Assembly (NCBI GenBank): GCA_036000545.1
Contig: DASYVD010000124.1
Location: 1-20,602, forward strand
From: DASYVD01 sp036000545
GTDB taxonomy: Bacteria > Actinomycetota > UBA4738 > CALAEC01
Direction of reading: 5' to 3'
DNA: 20,602 bases
In this document: positions 1 to 6,778 of the stretch, in pieces
How positions within the stretch are numbered: position 1 is the stretch's first letter
Layout: every line of letters begins with the position of its first letter
Notes under the pieces: generated by a model
Told to the model about the DNA's origin: nothing
Database searches by the model: none
Seen by the model: the letters and a program-made list of their open reading frames with translations, nothing else
Position numbers and translations under genes: made by a program

Positions 1-939
1 CTCCAGGGCCGCCGCCACGACCGGGTGGAGCTCCTCCCCGCGCTCGACCAGTCGCGTCATGTCTCGCGCCGCATCGAAGATGACCTCGGAGGCGTAGGCG
101 AGGCGGATAAGCCCGCGGAGCTCGTCGACGTTCCGGGCCTCGGGGGAAGCCCGCAGTACCCACGACTCCAGTTCGTCGTGGAGCATGTCACTGCGCGCTT
201 CCAGCGTCGCCACCTCCGCGGCGAGCGCGGGCTCGCCGAGGAGCAGCGACGAGTACGCCAGTCCCACGGCCACCTCCGCGGAATTTTTCATCTCCACCAG
301 GATGTCAACCGCGCGGTCGAGCTCGGTGAGCGCGATCATCTCCTCCTCTACCCGCTCGGGCAGCGCCGGCGCCCCGGCCTTCTCCCGGATGAGGTTCACG
401 CCCTCTTCCGGTCCCTGGTAGAGGAGCACGTCCCCCTCGTTGATCACCGAGTCGGGACCCGGGTCGAACTCCCAGTCGGTGCCCCGGCGCACCGCGATCA
501 GCCACATGCCCGTCTCCGTGGGGAGCGAGAGCTCCCCCAGACTGCGGCCGACGCACTCGGAGCCCTCCCGCACCTTCACCCGGCCCACGATCTCGTCTGC
601 GTACCGGAGGTCCTTCCGCAACGCGTCGGGCAGCCCCAGCTTGGCCTCGATGATCCGAGCGATGTCGGCAGCAGCGTCACCGATCTTCTCAATGGCTCCG
701 GCGATGTGCAGGACGTCACCCATTGCCTCGGCGTCCTCGGGGCTTCGGGCGGCGAGCATGGAGATCCGCCGGAGGTCGTGGAGGTAGGAGTCCATGACCT
801 CTTCGAGCCGGCCCACCTCCTCGGCCAGGTCCTGGTCGTCGAAGAACAGGGCGGCGTAGGCGAGGTCGACCATGATCTCGGAAGTGTCTTTTGCCTCGGC
901 CAGGAGGTCCTTGACGTTCCTGCGACGCTCGTCGCTCAT
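1..939 (-). CDS. PhoU/TrkA_C-domain protein, likely cation-channel or transporter regulator (C-terminus cut by window edge)
   Basis: The start ATG is at 939 and the frame stays open for 313 codons to base 1, so the C-terminus is missing. Residues about 5-105 form acidic alpha-helices of PhoU type. Residues about 115-190 resemble a TrkA_C (RCK C-terminal) domain, with the segments VKVREGSECVGRSLGEL and INEGDVLLYQGPEEG. From about 205 a second PhoU-like helical region begins (DRAVDILVEMKNSAEVAVGLAYS). This PhoU-TrkA_C-PhoU order is known from cytoplasmic proteins related to potassium-channel regulators, where TrkA_C binds a small ligand. No membrane segment is visible, so it probably acts on a partner. 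The partner is likely the MgtE-like permease encoded 123 bp upstream on the same strand. The ribosome binding site is weak. The domain call is firm; the ion and ligand are unknown. Confidence 0.8.
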   Translation of the reverse strand, partial: MSDERRRNVKDLLAEAKDTSEIMVDLAYAALFFDDQDLAEEVGRLEEVMDSYLHDLRRISMLAARSPEDAEAMGDVLHIAGAIEKIGDAAADIARIIEAKLGLPDALRKDLRYADEIVGRVKVREGSECVGRSLGELSLPTETGMWLIAVRRGTDWEFDPGPDSVINEGDVLLYQGPEEGVNLIREKAGAPALPERVEEEMIALTELDRAVDILVEMKNSAEVAVGLAYSSLLLGEPALAAEVATLEARSDMLHDELESWVLRASPEARNVDELRGLIRLAYASEVIFDAARDMTRLVERGEELHPVVAAALE

Positions 940-1062
940 CGGAGTTCACCACGGCCGAGCAGCCACCTCCGGCCCCCTGGAACGGGAGGCGCCGAAAGCA
1001 GTCGGGGAAGCGGAGGGTCGTCCACGCCCGGACTCAGTATACGCACGGTCCATCTCTCCATC

Positions 1063-2283
1063 TCAGGCGATCCCGAACGCCAGGAGGGCGATGACGATCG
1101 TGACGACTCCGACGAGGTCCATCGTGCTCGTGATCATGGGAATCCCGTGATTGTCCGGGTCCAGGCCCATCCGGAAGGTGGCCACGGCCGTGTAATAGGC
1201 GACCACGACGGTGAGTACCGTGGCCATCAGCCCCGCCAGCAAGGTGATCCCGACGAGCGTGACCGCCCCGGGACTTCTCAGACCCAGGAGTCCCGCCGCG
1301 GCGTCGGCGGCGATCCCGGTGAGAGAGAAGTTCACCAAGGCGAACAGGAACACGACCGATGTGTCCAGGAGAGCGACGGCCTCCGGCCGACCCCGGGGGG
1401 ACATGACACCGAGGTGAAGCTTGGATGCCAGCCGGGAGGTCAACACGCCTCCGAGGGCGCCCGCCCCCTCGAGGAACGGCGGGATGAGCACGAGAAGGGC
1501 GGGGTAGACGAGGAACCGTTCCAGGCGAACCTCTACGAACAGGCCGGCCAGGATATCCACGGCCCCGGCCACGGCAAGGAGGGGGATGCTCTCCCGGAGC
1601 ACGCGCTTGGTAAGGGGCAGATCGGTGAGGACGCTCCGAATCGCCACGTACGCGGTGACGAGCGTGAGGGCCACGGCGAGCGTGGGTGTGACCCAGCGAA
1701 TACCCACGAGGAAGGTGGCCAGGAACAGCGAGGGGATCGTGACCGCGTCCCCGGCCGCGGTCACCAGCGGAGCTGCCACGCTGTCCAGATCCCATCCACG
1801 GCGATGGGCCCAGATCGACAGGCCAACGGTGAAGGCGCCCACGACGATGCTCGACAGCACGCCGCCGACGATCGAGATGACCACGAAGCTCAAGGCGGAG
1901 ATGCTCTCGACGCCGAAGACTCCCGAGATCGCCCTAGCCAGCACCCCCAAGAGCCAGGAGATGACGAAGGTCAAGACGGTGACGGCGAAGATGTTCTGGT
2001 ACAGGATGCCGTCGCGCCGCCTGGTGGGCTCGTACAGGCCGGCGTGGATGCTGGTGCCGAGCCGGGAACCCAGGGCTCCAAAGATGTTGCCCCGCATGCC
2101 GATGGCTGCGGGGATCATGACGATCAGACCGGGGAGGGCATCGAGGGTCCCCGTGATGCTGCCCAGAGCCATCCCGGCGACCAGGCTCCCGAACGAGGCG
2201 ATGACCAGGGCGATGAACCCCTGGGTGATCGTCCGCCGTTCTGCTCGCCAGTAGGCGAGGATCCGTCGGAGCCCACGTCGCAT
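1063..2283 (-). CDS. MgtE-like divalent cation permease with two membrane repeats
   Basis: This is a 406-residue, very hydrophobic protein with about ten membrane segments in two homologous halves. Each half has a pore-type segment: PGLIVMIPAAIGMRGNIFGALGSRL near residues 51-75 matches PALLVLIPPFLEGAGALGGVLTSRL near 261-285. Each half also has a conserved polar stretch: TAAGDAVTIPSLFLAT at about 175-190 matches DPDNHGIPMITSTMDLVG at 375-392. Acidic residues in such segments coordinate Mg2+ in the MgtE/SLC41 family. The N-terminal cytoplasmic N and CBS domains of classical MgtE are absent, so this belongs to the short permease group related to cation transporters. The PhoU/TrkA_C gene downstream probably supplies regulation. 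The pterin dehydratase gene lies 78 bp upstream on the same strand. The transported ion is inferred as Mg2+ or another divalent cation. Confidence 0.8.
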   Translation of the reverse strand: MRRGLRRILAYWRAERRTITQGFIALVIASFGSLVAGMALGSITGTLDALPGLIVMIPAAIGMRGNIFGALGSRLGTSIHAGLYEPTRRRDGILYQNIFAVTVLTFVISWLLGVLARAISGVFGVESISALSFVVISIVGGVLSSIVVGAFTVGLSIWAHRRGWDLDSVAAPLVTAAGDAVTIPSLFLATFLVGIRWVTPTLAVALTLVTAYVAIRSVLTDLPLTKRVLRESIPLLAVAGAVDILAGLFVEVRLERFLVYPALLVLIPPFLEGAGALGGVLTSRLASKLHLGVMSPRGRPEAVALLDTSVVFLFALVNFSLTGIAADAAAGLLGLRSPGAVTLVGITLLAGLMATVLTVVVAYYTAVATFRMGLDPDNHGIPMITSTMDLVGVVTIVIALLAFGIA

Positions 2284-2361
2284 CTGGCACCCACCATCGA
2301 TCGAACTCCCGGGAAGTCGGGCGCAGGGCCCGGGGCAGTATGGCCCGAGCGCCCCGCACGC

Positions 2362-2697
2362 TCAACTCTCAGATGGTCCGGCGCTCTCGGGTTCGGCCGC
2401 CCCTTCGATCTCCGCGGCCAACCGGAAGTCCTTCTCGGTTATGGCGTTCACGCTCCAGGTGTGGATGGCCACCCGGACCCGGTTGTAGTGGTTCTCGATG
2501 TCGGGATGGTGGTTGAGGCGCTCCGCTGGGTCCACGATCCGCTGCAGGAAGGCCATCGCCTCGGGGAAGCCGTCGAACTTGAACCATTTCAGGATCTCGC
2601 CGCCCTCCCGGCGCCAGCCCGAAAGACCTCGAAGCCGTTCCTCGATCTCGTCGTCGGAGAGAGCCCTCGGGCCACCGCCGCCAGTACCCGCGACCAT
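2362..2697 (-). CDS. Pterin-4a-carbinolamine dehydratase
   Basis: This 111-residue protein is the usual length for the family. It dehydrates 4a-hydroxytetrahydrobiopterin to quinonoid dihydropterin, which recycles the cofactor of aromatic amino-acid hydroxylases. The signature is clear: W28 in LSGWRR, the FxxFPEAMAFLQRI helix, the active-site histidines in LNHHPDIENHYNRVRVAIHTW (H63, H64 and H79), and the closing ITEKDFRLA segment. I chose ATG at 2697 because the family core begins soon after it. The frame is open further upstream but carries no family sequence. The C-terminal tail (AAEPESAGPSES) is low complexity. No pterin-dependent hydroxylase is visible nearby, so its use here is unknown. 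It diverges from the methyltransferase gene across 69 bp. Confidence 0.9.
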   Translation of the reverse strand: MVAGTGGGGPRALSDDEIEERLRGLSGWRREGGEILKWFKFDGFPEAMAFLQRIVDPAERLNHHPDIENHYNRVRVAIHTWSVNAITEKDFRLAAEIEGAAEPESAGPSES

Positions 2698-2733
2698 CGT
2701 CGACGCGAATGATGCCACGACACCGACGGCAGG

Positions 2734-2739
2734 TAGAAT
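2734..2739 (+). promoter_or_regulatory. Possible -10 element TAGAAT upstream of the kinase-like/methyltransferase gene
   Basis: TAGAAT lies 27 bp before the ATG at 2767, in the context GGTAGAATCCCTGCGC. Almost the same string occurs at 4181 before the next gene. I find no convincing -35 hexamer at 16-18 bp, so this is only a candidate. Confidence 0.35.
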
Positions 2740-2766
2740 CCCTGCGCCCCGGTCTAGGAGAGTCGG

Positions 2767-4185
2767 ATGAGTGGGCGGGCACGGAGAATGTCGGCGAACG
2801 GGAGCGGGGGGGAGGACCTGTTTGGTGCGGGATCGTTCCGCGACCCGCGCGGGTTCGTGTTCCAGCGAGAAGGCCGCCTCCTGCGCCAGGTCAACGCGGC
2901 CCACCGCGAAGACTACGACCACCTCATGGGCTCTGGACTCTACGAAGCTCTGGTGGAGGCCGGGCTCCTGATTCCGCATCGAGAAGTGGACATCGCCATC
3001 GCCGCGACCCCCGAGGCGTATCGAGTGCTCGAGCCCGAACGCGTGGCGTTCATCTCCTATCCGTACGAGTGGTCCTTCGGGATGTTCCGGGACGCCGCGC
3101 TGGCGACCCTTCGGATCCAGGAGCTCGCTCTCAGCTTCGGGATGTCGCTCCGTGACGCCAGCGCCTACAACGTGCAGTTCCAGCGGGGCCGTCCGGTCCT
3201 GATCGATACGCTCTCGTTCGAGCGATTGCGGGAAGGCCGGCCATGGGTGGCCTACCGGCAGTTCTGCCAGCACTTCCTTGGGCCCCTGGCCCTTATGAGC
3301 CATCGGGACGTCCGGCTGGGACAGCTTCTCCGGGTGCACATCGACGGCGTCCCGCTCGACCTGGTGGCCTCCCTCCTCCCAGGCCGGACCTGGCTTCGCC
3401 CCGGGCTCATGCTCCACATCCATCTCCACGCTCGGAGCCAGCGACAGCACGCGGCAGGGGCGACCCCACGGGGGCGCTTCGGCCTCCGTGCCTTCGTCGG
3501 GCTCGTACAGTCGCTCCGGTCGGCCGTGGACGGACTTCGGTGGGACCCGGGGCGGTCGGCGTGGGTAGGCTACTACCAGGAGGCCGAGAGTTACACGGCT
3601 GCGGCCCTCGAGCACAAGCAGGAGCTGGTGGCCCGGTTCGTTGAGGAGGCTGCCCCCGACCAGGTCTGGGACCTGGGGGGCAACGTTGGCGCGTTCAGCC
3701 GGATCGCCAGCGATCGGGGGATCTTCACCGTCTGCTTCGACGTGGATCCAGGGTGCGTGGAGGCCAACTACCGGCGAGTCGCAGAGGCCGGAGAGAAGAA
3801 TCTCCTTCCCCTCGTGCTGGACCTCACCAACCCGAGCTCGCGGATCGGGTGGGAGAGCCGGGAGCGCATGTCGCTCGCCGACCGGGGCCCGGCCGACCTG
3901 GTCCTGACCCTGGCTCTCGTGCACCACCTGGCCATCGGGAACAACGTGCCGCTGCCGCGTCTGGGGGCGTATTTGGCCGAACTCGGCCGGGCCCTGGTCG
4001 TGGAGTTCGTCCCCAAGAGCGACCCCAAGGTCCGGGACCTCCTGGTGGTCCGAGAGGACATCTTCGGGGACTACACGGCGGAGGGGTTCGAACGGGCCTT
4101 CGGTGCGCGGTTCGAGATCCTGCGCCGCGAGCCGGTGCGCGAGTCGGAACGGGTCCTCTACCTCATGCGTAGAACAGTGGGGTAG
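2767..4185 (+). CDS. Two-domain protein: kinase-like N-terminal domain fused to class I SAM-dependent methyltransferase
   Basis: This 472-residue protein starts at an ATG with AGGAG at 2756-2760, six bases upstream. The C-terminal half is a class I SAM methyltransferase: motif I VWDLGGNVGAFSRIA (300-314), the acidic end of beta-2 at CFDVDP (323-328), and a motif IV-like ADLVLTLALVHHLAI (376-390). The N-terminal half has the order of a protein-kinase/APH fold: a beta-5/hinge-like VAFISYPYEWSF (93-104), a helix, a catalytic-loop-like RDASAYNVQF (D130, N135), then a DFG-position-like LIDTLSFE (D147). I infer this kinase resemblance from motif order only. The gene heads a cassette with a small membrane protein and a phosphatase-fold membrane enzyme, which suggests cell-surface modification. 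The methyl acceptor is unknown. A broken copy lies at 6431-6681. Confidence 0.8.
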   Translation: MSGRARRMSANGSGGEDLFGAGSFRDPRGFVFQREGRLLRQVNAAHREDYDHLMGSGLYEALVEAGLLIPHREVDIAIAATPEAYRVLEPERVAFISYPYEWSFGMFRDAALATLRIQELALSFGMSLRDASAYNVQFQRGRPVLIDTLSFERLREGRPWVAYRQFCQHFLGPLALMSHRDVRLGQLLRVHIDGVPLDLVASLLPGRTWLRPGLMLHIHLHARSQRQHAAGATPRGRFGLRAFVGLVQSLRSAVDGLRWDPGRSAWVGYYQEAESYTAAALEHKQELVARFVEEAAPDQVWDLGGNVGAFSRIASDRGIFTVCFDVDPGCVEANYRRVAEAGEKNLLPLVLDLTNPSSRIGWESRERMSLADRGPADLVLTLALVHHLAIGNNVPLPRLGAYLAELGRALVVEFVPKSDPKVRDLLVVREDIFGDYTAEGFERAFGARFEILRREPVRESERVLYLMRRTVG

Positions 4186-4188
4186 AAT
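4183..4188 (+). promoter_or_regulatory. Possible -10 element TAGAAT overlapping the upstream stop codon
   Basis: TAGAAT begins with the TAG stop of the methyltransferase gene and lies 30 bp before the GTG at 4219. Its context GGTAGAATCCGCGCGC nearly repeats that at 2732. No clear -35 is seen. It could let the small membrane protein and the enzyme behind it be transcribed independently. Confidence 0.3.
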
Positions 4189-4218
4189 CCGCGCGCATCT
4201 GTATCTGTGGGGAGTAGG

Positions 4219-4455
4219 GTGCAGGGGAAGCGTTTCCGCATGGTCTGGTTCCTGCTTTTCTTCGGGTACTTCTTCCTGATCGCCGTCCCGAGCGCGTACG
4301 CCTACATCGACCCGGGGACGGGAAGCTTTGTCTTCCAGGTGATCGTAGGAGGCCTGCTGGCGGCCGGCGTCGTCTTCCGGTCCTTCTGGCGGAGGGTATG
4401 GTTCTTCCTGACGAGACGGAACTCGAGAGACAGGGCGTCCAGGCGGTCCCGCTGA
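4219..4455 (+). CDS. Small membrane protein with YIDPGTGS motif (copy 1)
   Basis: This protein has 78 residues. A basic start (MQGKRFR) leads into a hydrophobic segment (about 8-25), then PSAYA-YIDPGTGSFVFQ, a second hydrophobic segment (about 37-56), and a very basic tail (RRNSRDRASRRSR). AYA at 26-28 fits a signal peptidase I site, so the mature chain could start with YIDPGTGS (29-36) outside the membrane. Alternatively both segments stay as a helical hairpin. GTG 4219 is preferred over GTG 4207 because GGGGAG lies four bases upstream. The second copy, with its own good ribosome binding site, also places the motif at residue 29. The gene sits 33 bp after the methyltransferase gene and 21 bp before the phosphatase-fold enzyme gene. 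I recall such small proteins beside related genes in other bacteria, but I know no assigned function. Confidence 0.75.
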   Translation: MQGKRFRMVWFLLFFGYFFLIAVPSAYAYIDPGTGSFVFQVIVGGLLAAGVVFRSFWRRVWFFLTRRNSRDRASRRSR

Positions 4456-4476
4456 GCCGTCCGGCCACCCAGCCAA

Positions 4477-6018
4477 GTGGCTGATCGACCCCGAATCCTC
4501 CACCCGTTCCTCTTCGCGGCCTTCCCCGTCCTCTCGCTGTACGCGGCCAACGTGCAGGAAGGAGTCTCGCTCACCCAGGTCCTTCCAGTCCTGGCGACTG
4601 TGCTGGTGGTCACCGCCGCGGCGACGCTCGCCTTCCTGTGGGCATTGCGAGACACGGCGAAGGCCGGCGTGGCCGTGTCCGGGCTCGTGCTCCTGTTCTT
4701 CTCCTACGGACACGTCAGGAACGTCATCCTAGAGTGGGGGAACCTAGGCTTCGCGCTCTCCCGGCACCGCTACCTGCTTGCCCTCTGGGCACTCCTGGCC
4801 GTCGCAGTGGTCGTGCTGGCCGCCAGGGTTCGGGCCCACCTTCCCCGAATGACCAGCGTTCTGAATGTGGTCTCCGGCGCGCTCGTCCTCGTGACCGTGG
4901 CTTCGGTGGCCGTATACGAGGGACGTACGACTCTGGTCGGGCGGAAGGCATCTCTCGCCGAGACGGTGGTCCTCTACCCGCCGCCGTCCGGAACTCTGCC
5001 GGACATCTACTACCTCGTACTCGACCGCTACGGTGGCCAGGCGGCCCTTCGCGAGTTCTTGGGCTTCGATAACCGCGAGTTCCTGGAGTTCCTGGAGCAG
5101 CGGGGCTTCGTAGTCGCATCCGACAGCCGAGCAAACTACCCGCGGACGTACCTCTCGCTGGCGTCGTCCCTCAACTTTGACGATCTGGGGTCCCTGGCGG
5201 ATACCGTTGGTGCCGCTTCGGACGATACGCGTCCGCTCATCTCCATGATCCGCGACCACCGCGTGGGACGATCGTTGAAAGCCGTTGGCTACCGATACGT
5301 TCATATCGGCTCGTGGTGGGGACCCACCGCATCCAACCCGCTCGCGGACGTCAACGTGCCGTACAGTGGCCTCACTGAGTTCCCCTCCGTGCTCCTCCAG
5401 ACCACGGTGGCGTGGCCCATGGCGGGATTCGTCGTGGGTGGGCTCGGCCACCGCCGAGATTGGATCGGGGTGCAAAAGCAATTCGAGGTACTCAAGCTGA
5501 GCCGTAAGCTTCCGGGAACCAACTTCGTGTTCGCCCATATCCTCAGCCCGCACGAGCCTTTCGTCTTCGATCGGCACGGAAGCTTCGTCTCCGAGCAGGT
5601 GGCCGGGAGCCGGTCCAAGGAGCGGAACTACCTCGAGCAACTCCTGTACATCAACCGCAAGATCCAGGAGCTCGTGGAGGTCTTGCTCGCCGGTCCGAAC
5701 GACCCCGTGATCGTCATCCAGTCAGACGAGGGCCCGTTCCAAGGCCCTGGCGGATGGCGTCGGGCCTCGGACCGACTGTTGCGCCGGAAGTTCAGCATCC
5801 TGAGCGCGTATCACCTGCCGGGTGCTGGAGAGCCGGTGCCGAATCCTTCGATCACGCCGGTGAACACCTTCCGCCTCGTTTTCGACCGGTACTTCGACGC
5901 CGACCTGCCGCTCCTGCCCGACCGCAGCTACGTGTACACGGACCTCCGCCACCTCTACGAGTTCGTGGACGTGACCGACCGAGTAACGGGCACGCCGGGT
6001 TCGATGCCCGGTGGCTGA
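4477..6018 (+). CDS. Membrane-anchored alkaline-phosphatase/sulfatase-superfamily enzyme (copy 1)
   Basis: This 513-residue protein has about five N-terminal membrane segments (within residues 10-147) and then an extracytoplasmic catalytic domain. The AP-superfamily layout is visible: PDIYYLVLDRYGG with D183 as a likely metal ligand, NYPRTYLSLASSLN with T224 in the nucleophile position, FAHILSPHEPF with H354 and H359, and VIVIQSDEGPF with D417 and E418. The last motif reads DEG where many sulfatases and LTA synthases have DHG. Sulfatases carry a formylglycine from Cys; Thr here fits phospho- or phosphoglycerol-transfer chemistry better. The conserved C-terminus is PSITPVNTFRLVFDRYFDADLPLLPDRSYVY. 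The GTG start lacks a clear ribosome binding site and may be translationally coupled. The substrate is unknown, perhaps an envelope glycan or lipid. Confidence 0.75.
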   Translation: MADRPRILHPFLFAAFPVLSLYAANVQEGVSLTQVLPVLATVLVVTAAATLAFLWALRDTAKAGVAVSGLVLLFFSYGHVRNVILEWGNLGFALSRHRYLLALWALLAVAVVVLAARVRAHLPRMTSVLNVVSGALVLVTVASVAVYEGRTTLVGRKASLAETVVLYPPPSGTLPDIYYLVLDRYGGQAALREFLGFDNREFLEFLEQRGFVVASDSRANYPRTYLSLASSLNFDDLGSLADTVGAASDDTRPLISMIRDHRVGRSLKAVGYRYVHIGSWWGPTASNPLADVNVPYSGLTEFPSVLLQTTVAWPMAGFVVGGLGHRRDWIGVQKQFEVLKLSRKLPGTNFVFAHILSPHEPFVFDRHGSFVSEQVAGSRSKERNYLEQLLYINRKIQELVEVLLAGPNDPVIVIQSDEGPFQGPGGWRRASDRLLRRKFSILSAYHLPGAGEPVPNPSITPVNTFRLVFDRYFDADLPLLPDRSYVYTDLRHLYEFVDVTDRVTGTPGSMPGG

Positions 6019-6029
6019 CGGTCGCGCCC

Positions 6030-6035
6030 GCTAGC
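6030..6035. repeat. Left target-site duplication of the IS481 remnant (GCTAGC)
   Basis: GCTAGC abuts the element's end at 6036. It matches CCTAGC at 6410-6415 in five of six bases, and both fit the NCTAGN target known for IS481. Confidence 0.7.
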
Positions 6036-6343
6036 TGTAGTTCCCACACACGTTGTTTATAGCGCCGAGGCCGGAGGACGACCTCCGAGCGCGGTGTGGG
6101 GCCGGCGTGAATTGTAGAAGTCCAACCACCGGCAGAGGGTCCGGAGGCGTGCCCCGTTCGAACGGTAGAGCCTGGCGTAGGCCCACTCTTCGAGCAGGAT
6201 CCGGTGGAACCGCTTCGGGACCGGTCTTCCACGGTGACGTGGAGGTAGTCGTAGCCGAGGCGGCGACGTCGGTCCGCTCCGGTCCGAGGACCGCGGTCAT
6301 GGATCCGGTAGCCACCACCGGGAGGGATCCGGCCGAGAGCCTC
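6031..6343 (-). pseudogene. IS481-family transposase remnant, frameshifted
   Basis: Read on the minus strand, three frames carry consecutive pieces of the integrase-type transposase. From 6343 to about 6212 the frame gives EALGRIPPGGGYRIHDRG then RRRRLGYDYLHVTVEDRSR, the start of the DDE catalytic core. From 6212 to 6057 another frame gives RFHRILLEEWAYARLYRSNG then LCRWLDFYNSRRPHTALGGR and a premature TAA. From 6057 to 6031 the third frame gives NNVCGNYS and a TAG stop. The final stop lies inside the flanking CTAG target sequence. At least two frameshifts and the lost N-terminus make it non-functional. The FYNxRRPHxALGGRPP tail is typical of the family, so identification is firm. Confidence 0.85.
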
Positions 6344-6409
6344 CTTCCGGTCGGGACTTTGGTCAGCCCCAAACCGTGACGGAGGCTCTCAACCTTCGTG
6401 GGAACTACA
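6036..6409 (-). mobile_element. Decayed, internally deleted IS481-family insertion sequence
   Basis: A 374-bp element is bounded by imperfect inverted repeats: tgtagttcccacacacgttg at 6036-6055, and tgtagttcccacgaaggttg read on the minus strand from 6409 to 6390 (17 of 20 by eye). Flanks of type NCTAGN (6030-6035 and 6410-6415) match the target preference reported for IS481. Inside, on the minus strand, are fragments of an IS481 transposase. A complete member is about 1 kb, so most of the 5' part, including the N-terminal DNA-binding region, is gone. It lies between the two copies of the surface-modification cassette and directly abuts the truncated methyltransferase, so it probably took part in, or landed after, the rearrangement. 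It cannot be active. Confidence 0.85.
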
Positions 6410-6415
6410 CCTAGC
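6410..6415. repeat. Right target-site duplication of the IS481 remnant (CCTAGC)
   Basis: CCTAGC immediately follows the right inverted repeat that ends at 6409. It pairs with GCTAGC at 6030-6035, and the one mismatch is in the outer N position. Confidence 0.65.
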
Positions 6416-6430
6416 CGGCCGCGGCGGCCA
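6411..6430. repeat. 20-bp direct repeat, copy 1 (also at 8619-8638)
   Basis: ctagccggccgcggcggcca occurs exactly here and at 8619-8638, where it is the 3' end of the gabT-like gene including its stop codon. Here it lies between the IS remnant and the broken methyltransferase, so it is probably a stray end of that gene left by duplication. The GC-rich composition raises the chance of coincidence somewhat. Confidence 0.7.
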
Positions 6431-6681
6431 TTGCTTACAACGTGCAGTTCCACGAGGGTCGTCCGGTGCTGATCGATACGCTCTCGTTCGAGCGATTGCG
6501 GGAAGGACAGCCCTGGGTCGCCTACCGGCAATTCTGCCAGCACTTCCTGGGGCCCCTGGCCCCTATGAGCCATCGGGAGGGGTTCAAACACGCCTTCGGT
6601 GAGCGGTTCGAGATCCTGCGCCGCGAGTCCGTGCGCGAGTCGGAACGGGTTCTCCACCTCATGCGCAGAGGGAACGGCTGA
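6431..6681 (+). pseudogene. Truncated copy of the kinase-like/methyltransferase gene
   Basis: This stretch matches the intact gene in two blocks. Bases 6436-6577 correspond to 3166-3307 (12 mismatches over the 138 bases from 3171 to 3308), covering AYNVQF through LAPMSHR. Bases 6577-6681 correspond to 4081-4185 (9 mismatches in the first 90), covering EGFKHAFGERFEIL to the end. The 774 bp between them in the intact gene are missing, an exact 258-codon deletion at a short GGA overlap, so the frame continues. Everything upstream of AYN is also missing. The SAM-binding motif I is gone, so it cannot be a methyltransferase. An open frame from GTG 6442 could give a 79-residue peptide, but no ribosome binding site supports it. 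Confidence 0.85.
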
Positions 6682-6778
6682 GCAGCCTCGGCTGCCCGGG
6701 CGGGGCTGGGCCGAGCCAGCGACCAGTCTGGTAACCTTGAGCTCACTTTTCCTTCATCTATTCCAGTGGAGGGTAGTT

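Noticed and set aside
25..2712. An 895-codon open frame on the plus strand
   Set aside because: It lies opposite the dehydratase, MgtE-like and PhoU/TrkA_C genes. Its protein is low-complexity Gly/Asp/Arg/His-rich without any family motif, as expected for an antisense frame in GC-rich DNA.
2698..4713. Upstream extension of the dehydratase frame on the minus strand (about 670 codons)
   Set aside because: It is antisense to the methyltransferase and microprotein genes and has no recognisable domain; only the last 111 codons carry pterin dehydratase sequence.
6053..6379. A 108-codon plus-strand open frame in the gap between cassettes
   Set aside because: It is antisense to the IS481 transposase fragments, which explain the sequence better.
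6442..6681. A functional 79-residue protein from the truncated methyltransferase
   Set aside because: There is no ribosome binding site, and both the start of the kinase-like region and the SAM-binding core are missing. I call it a pseudogene, though its conservation is reported as a finding.
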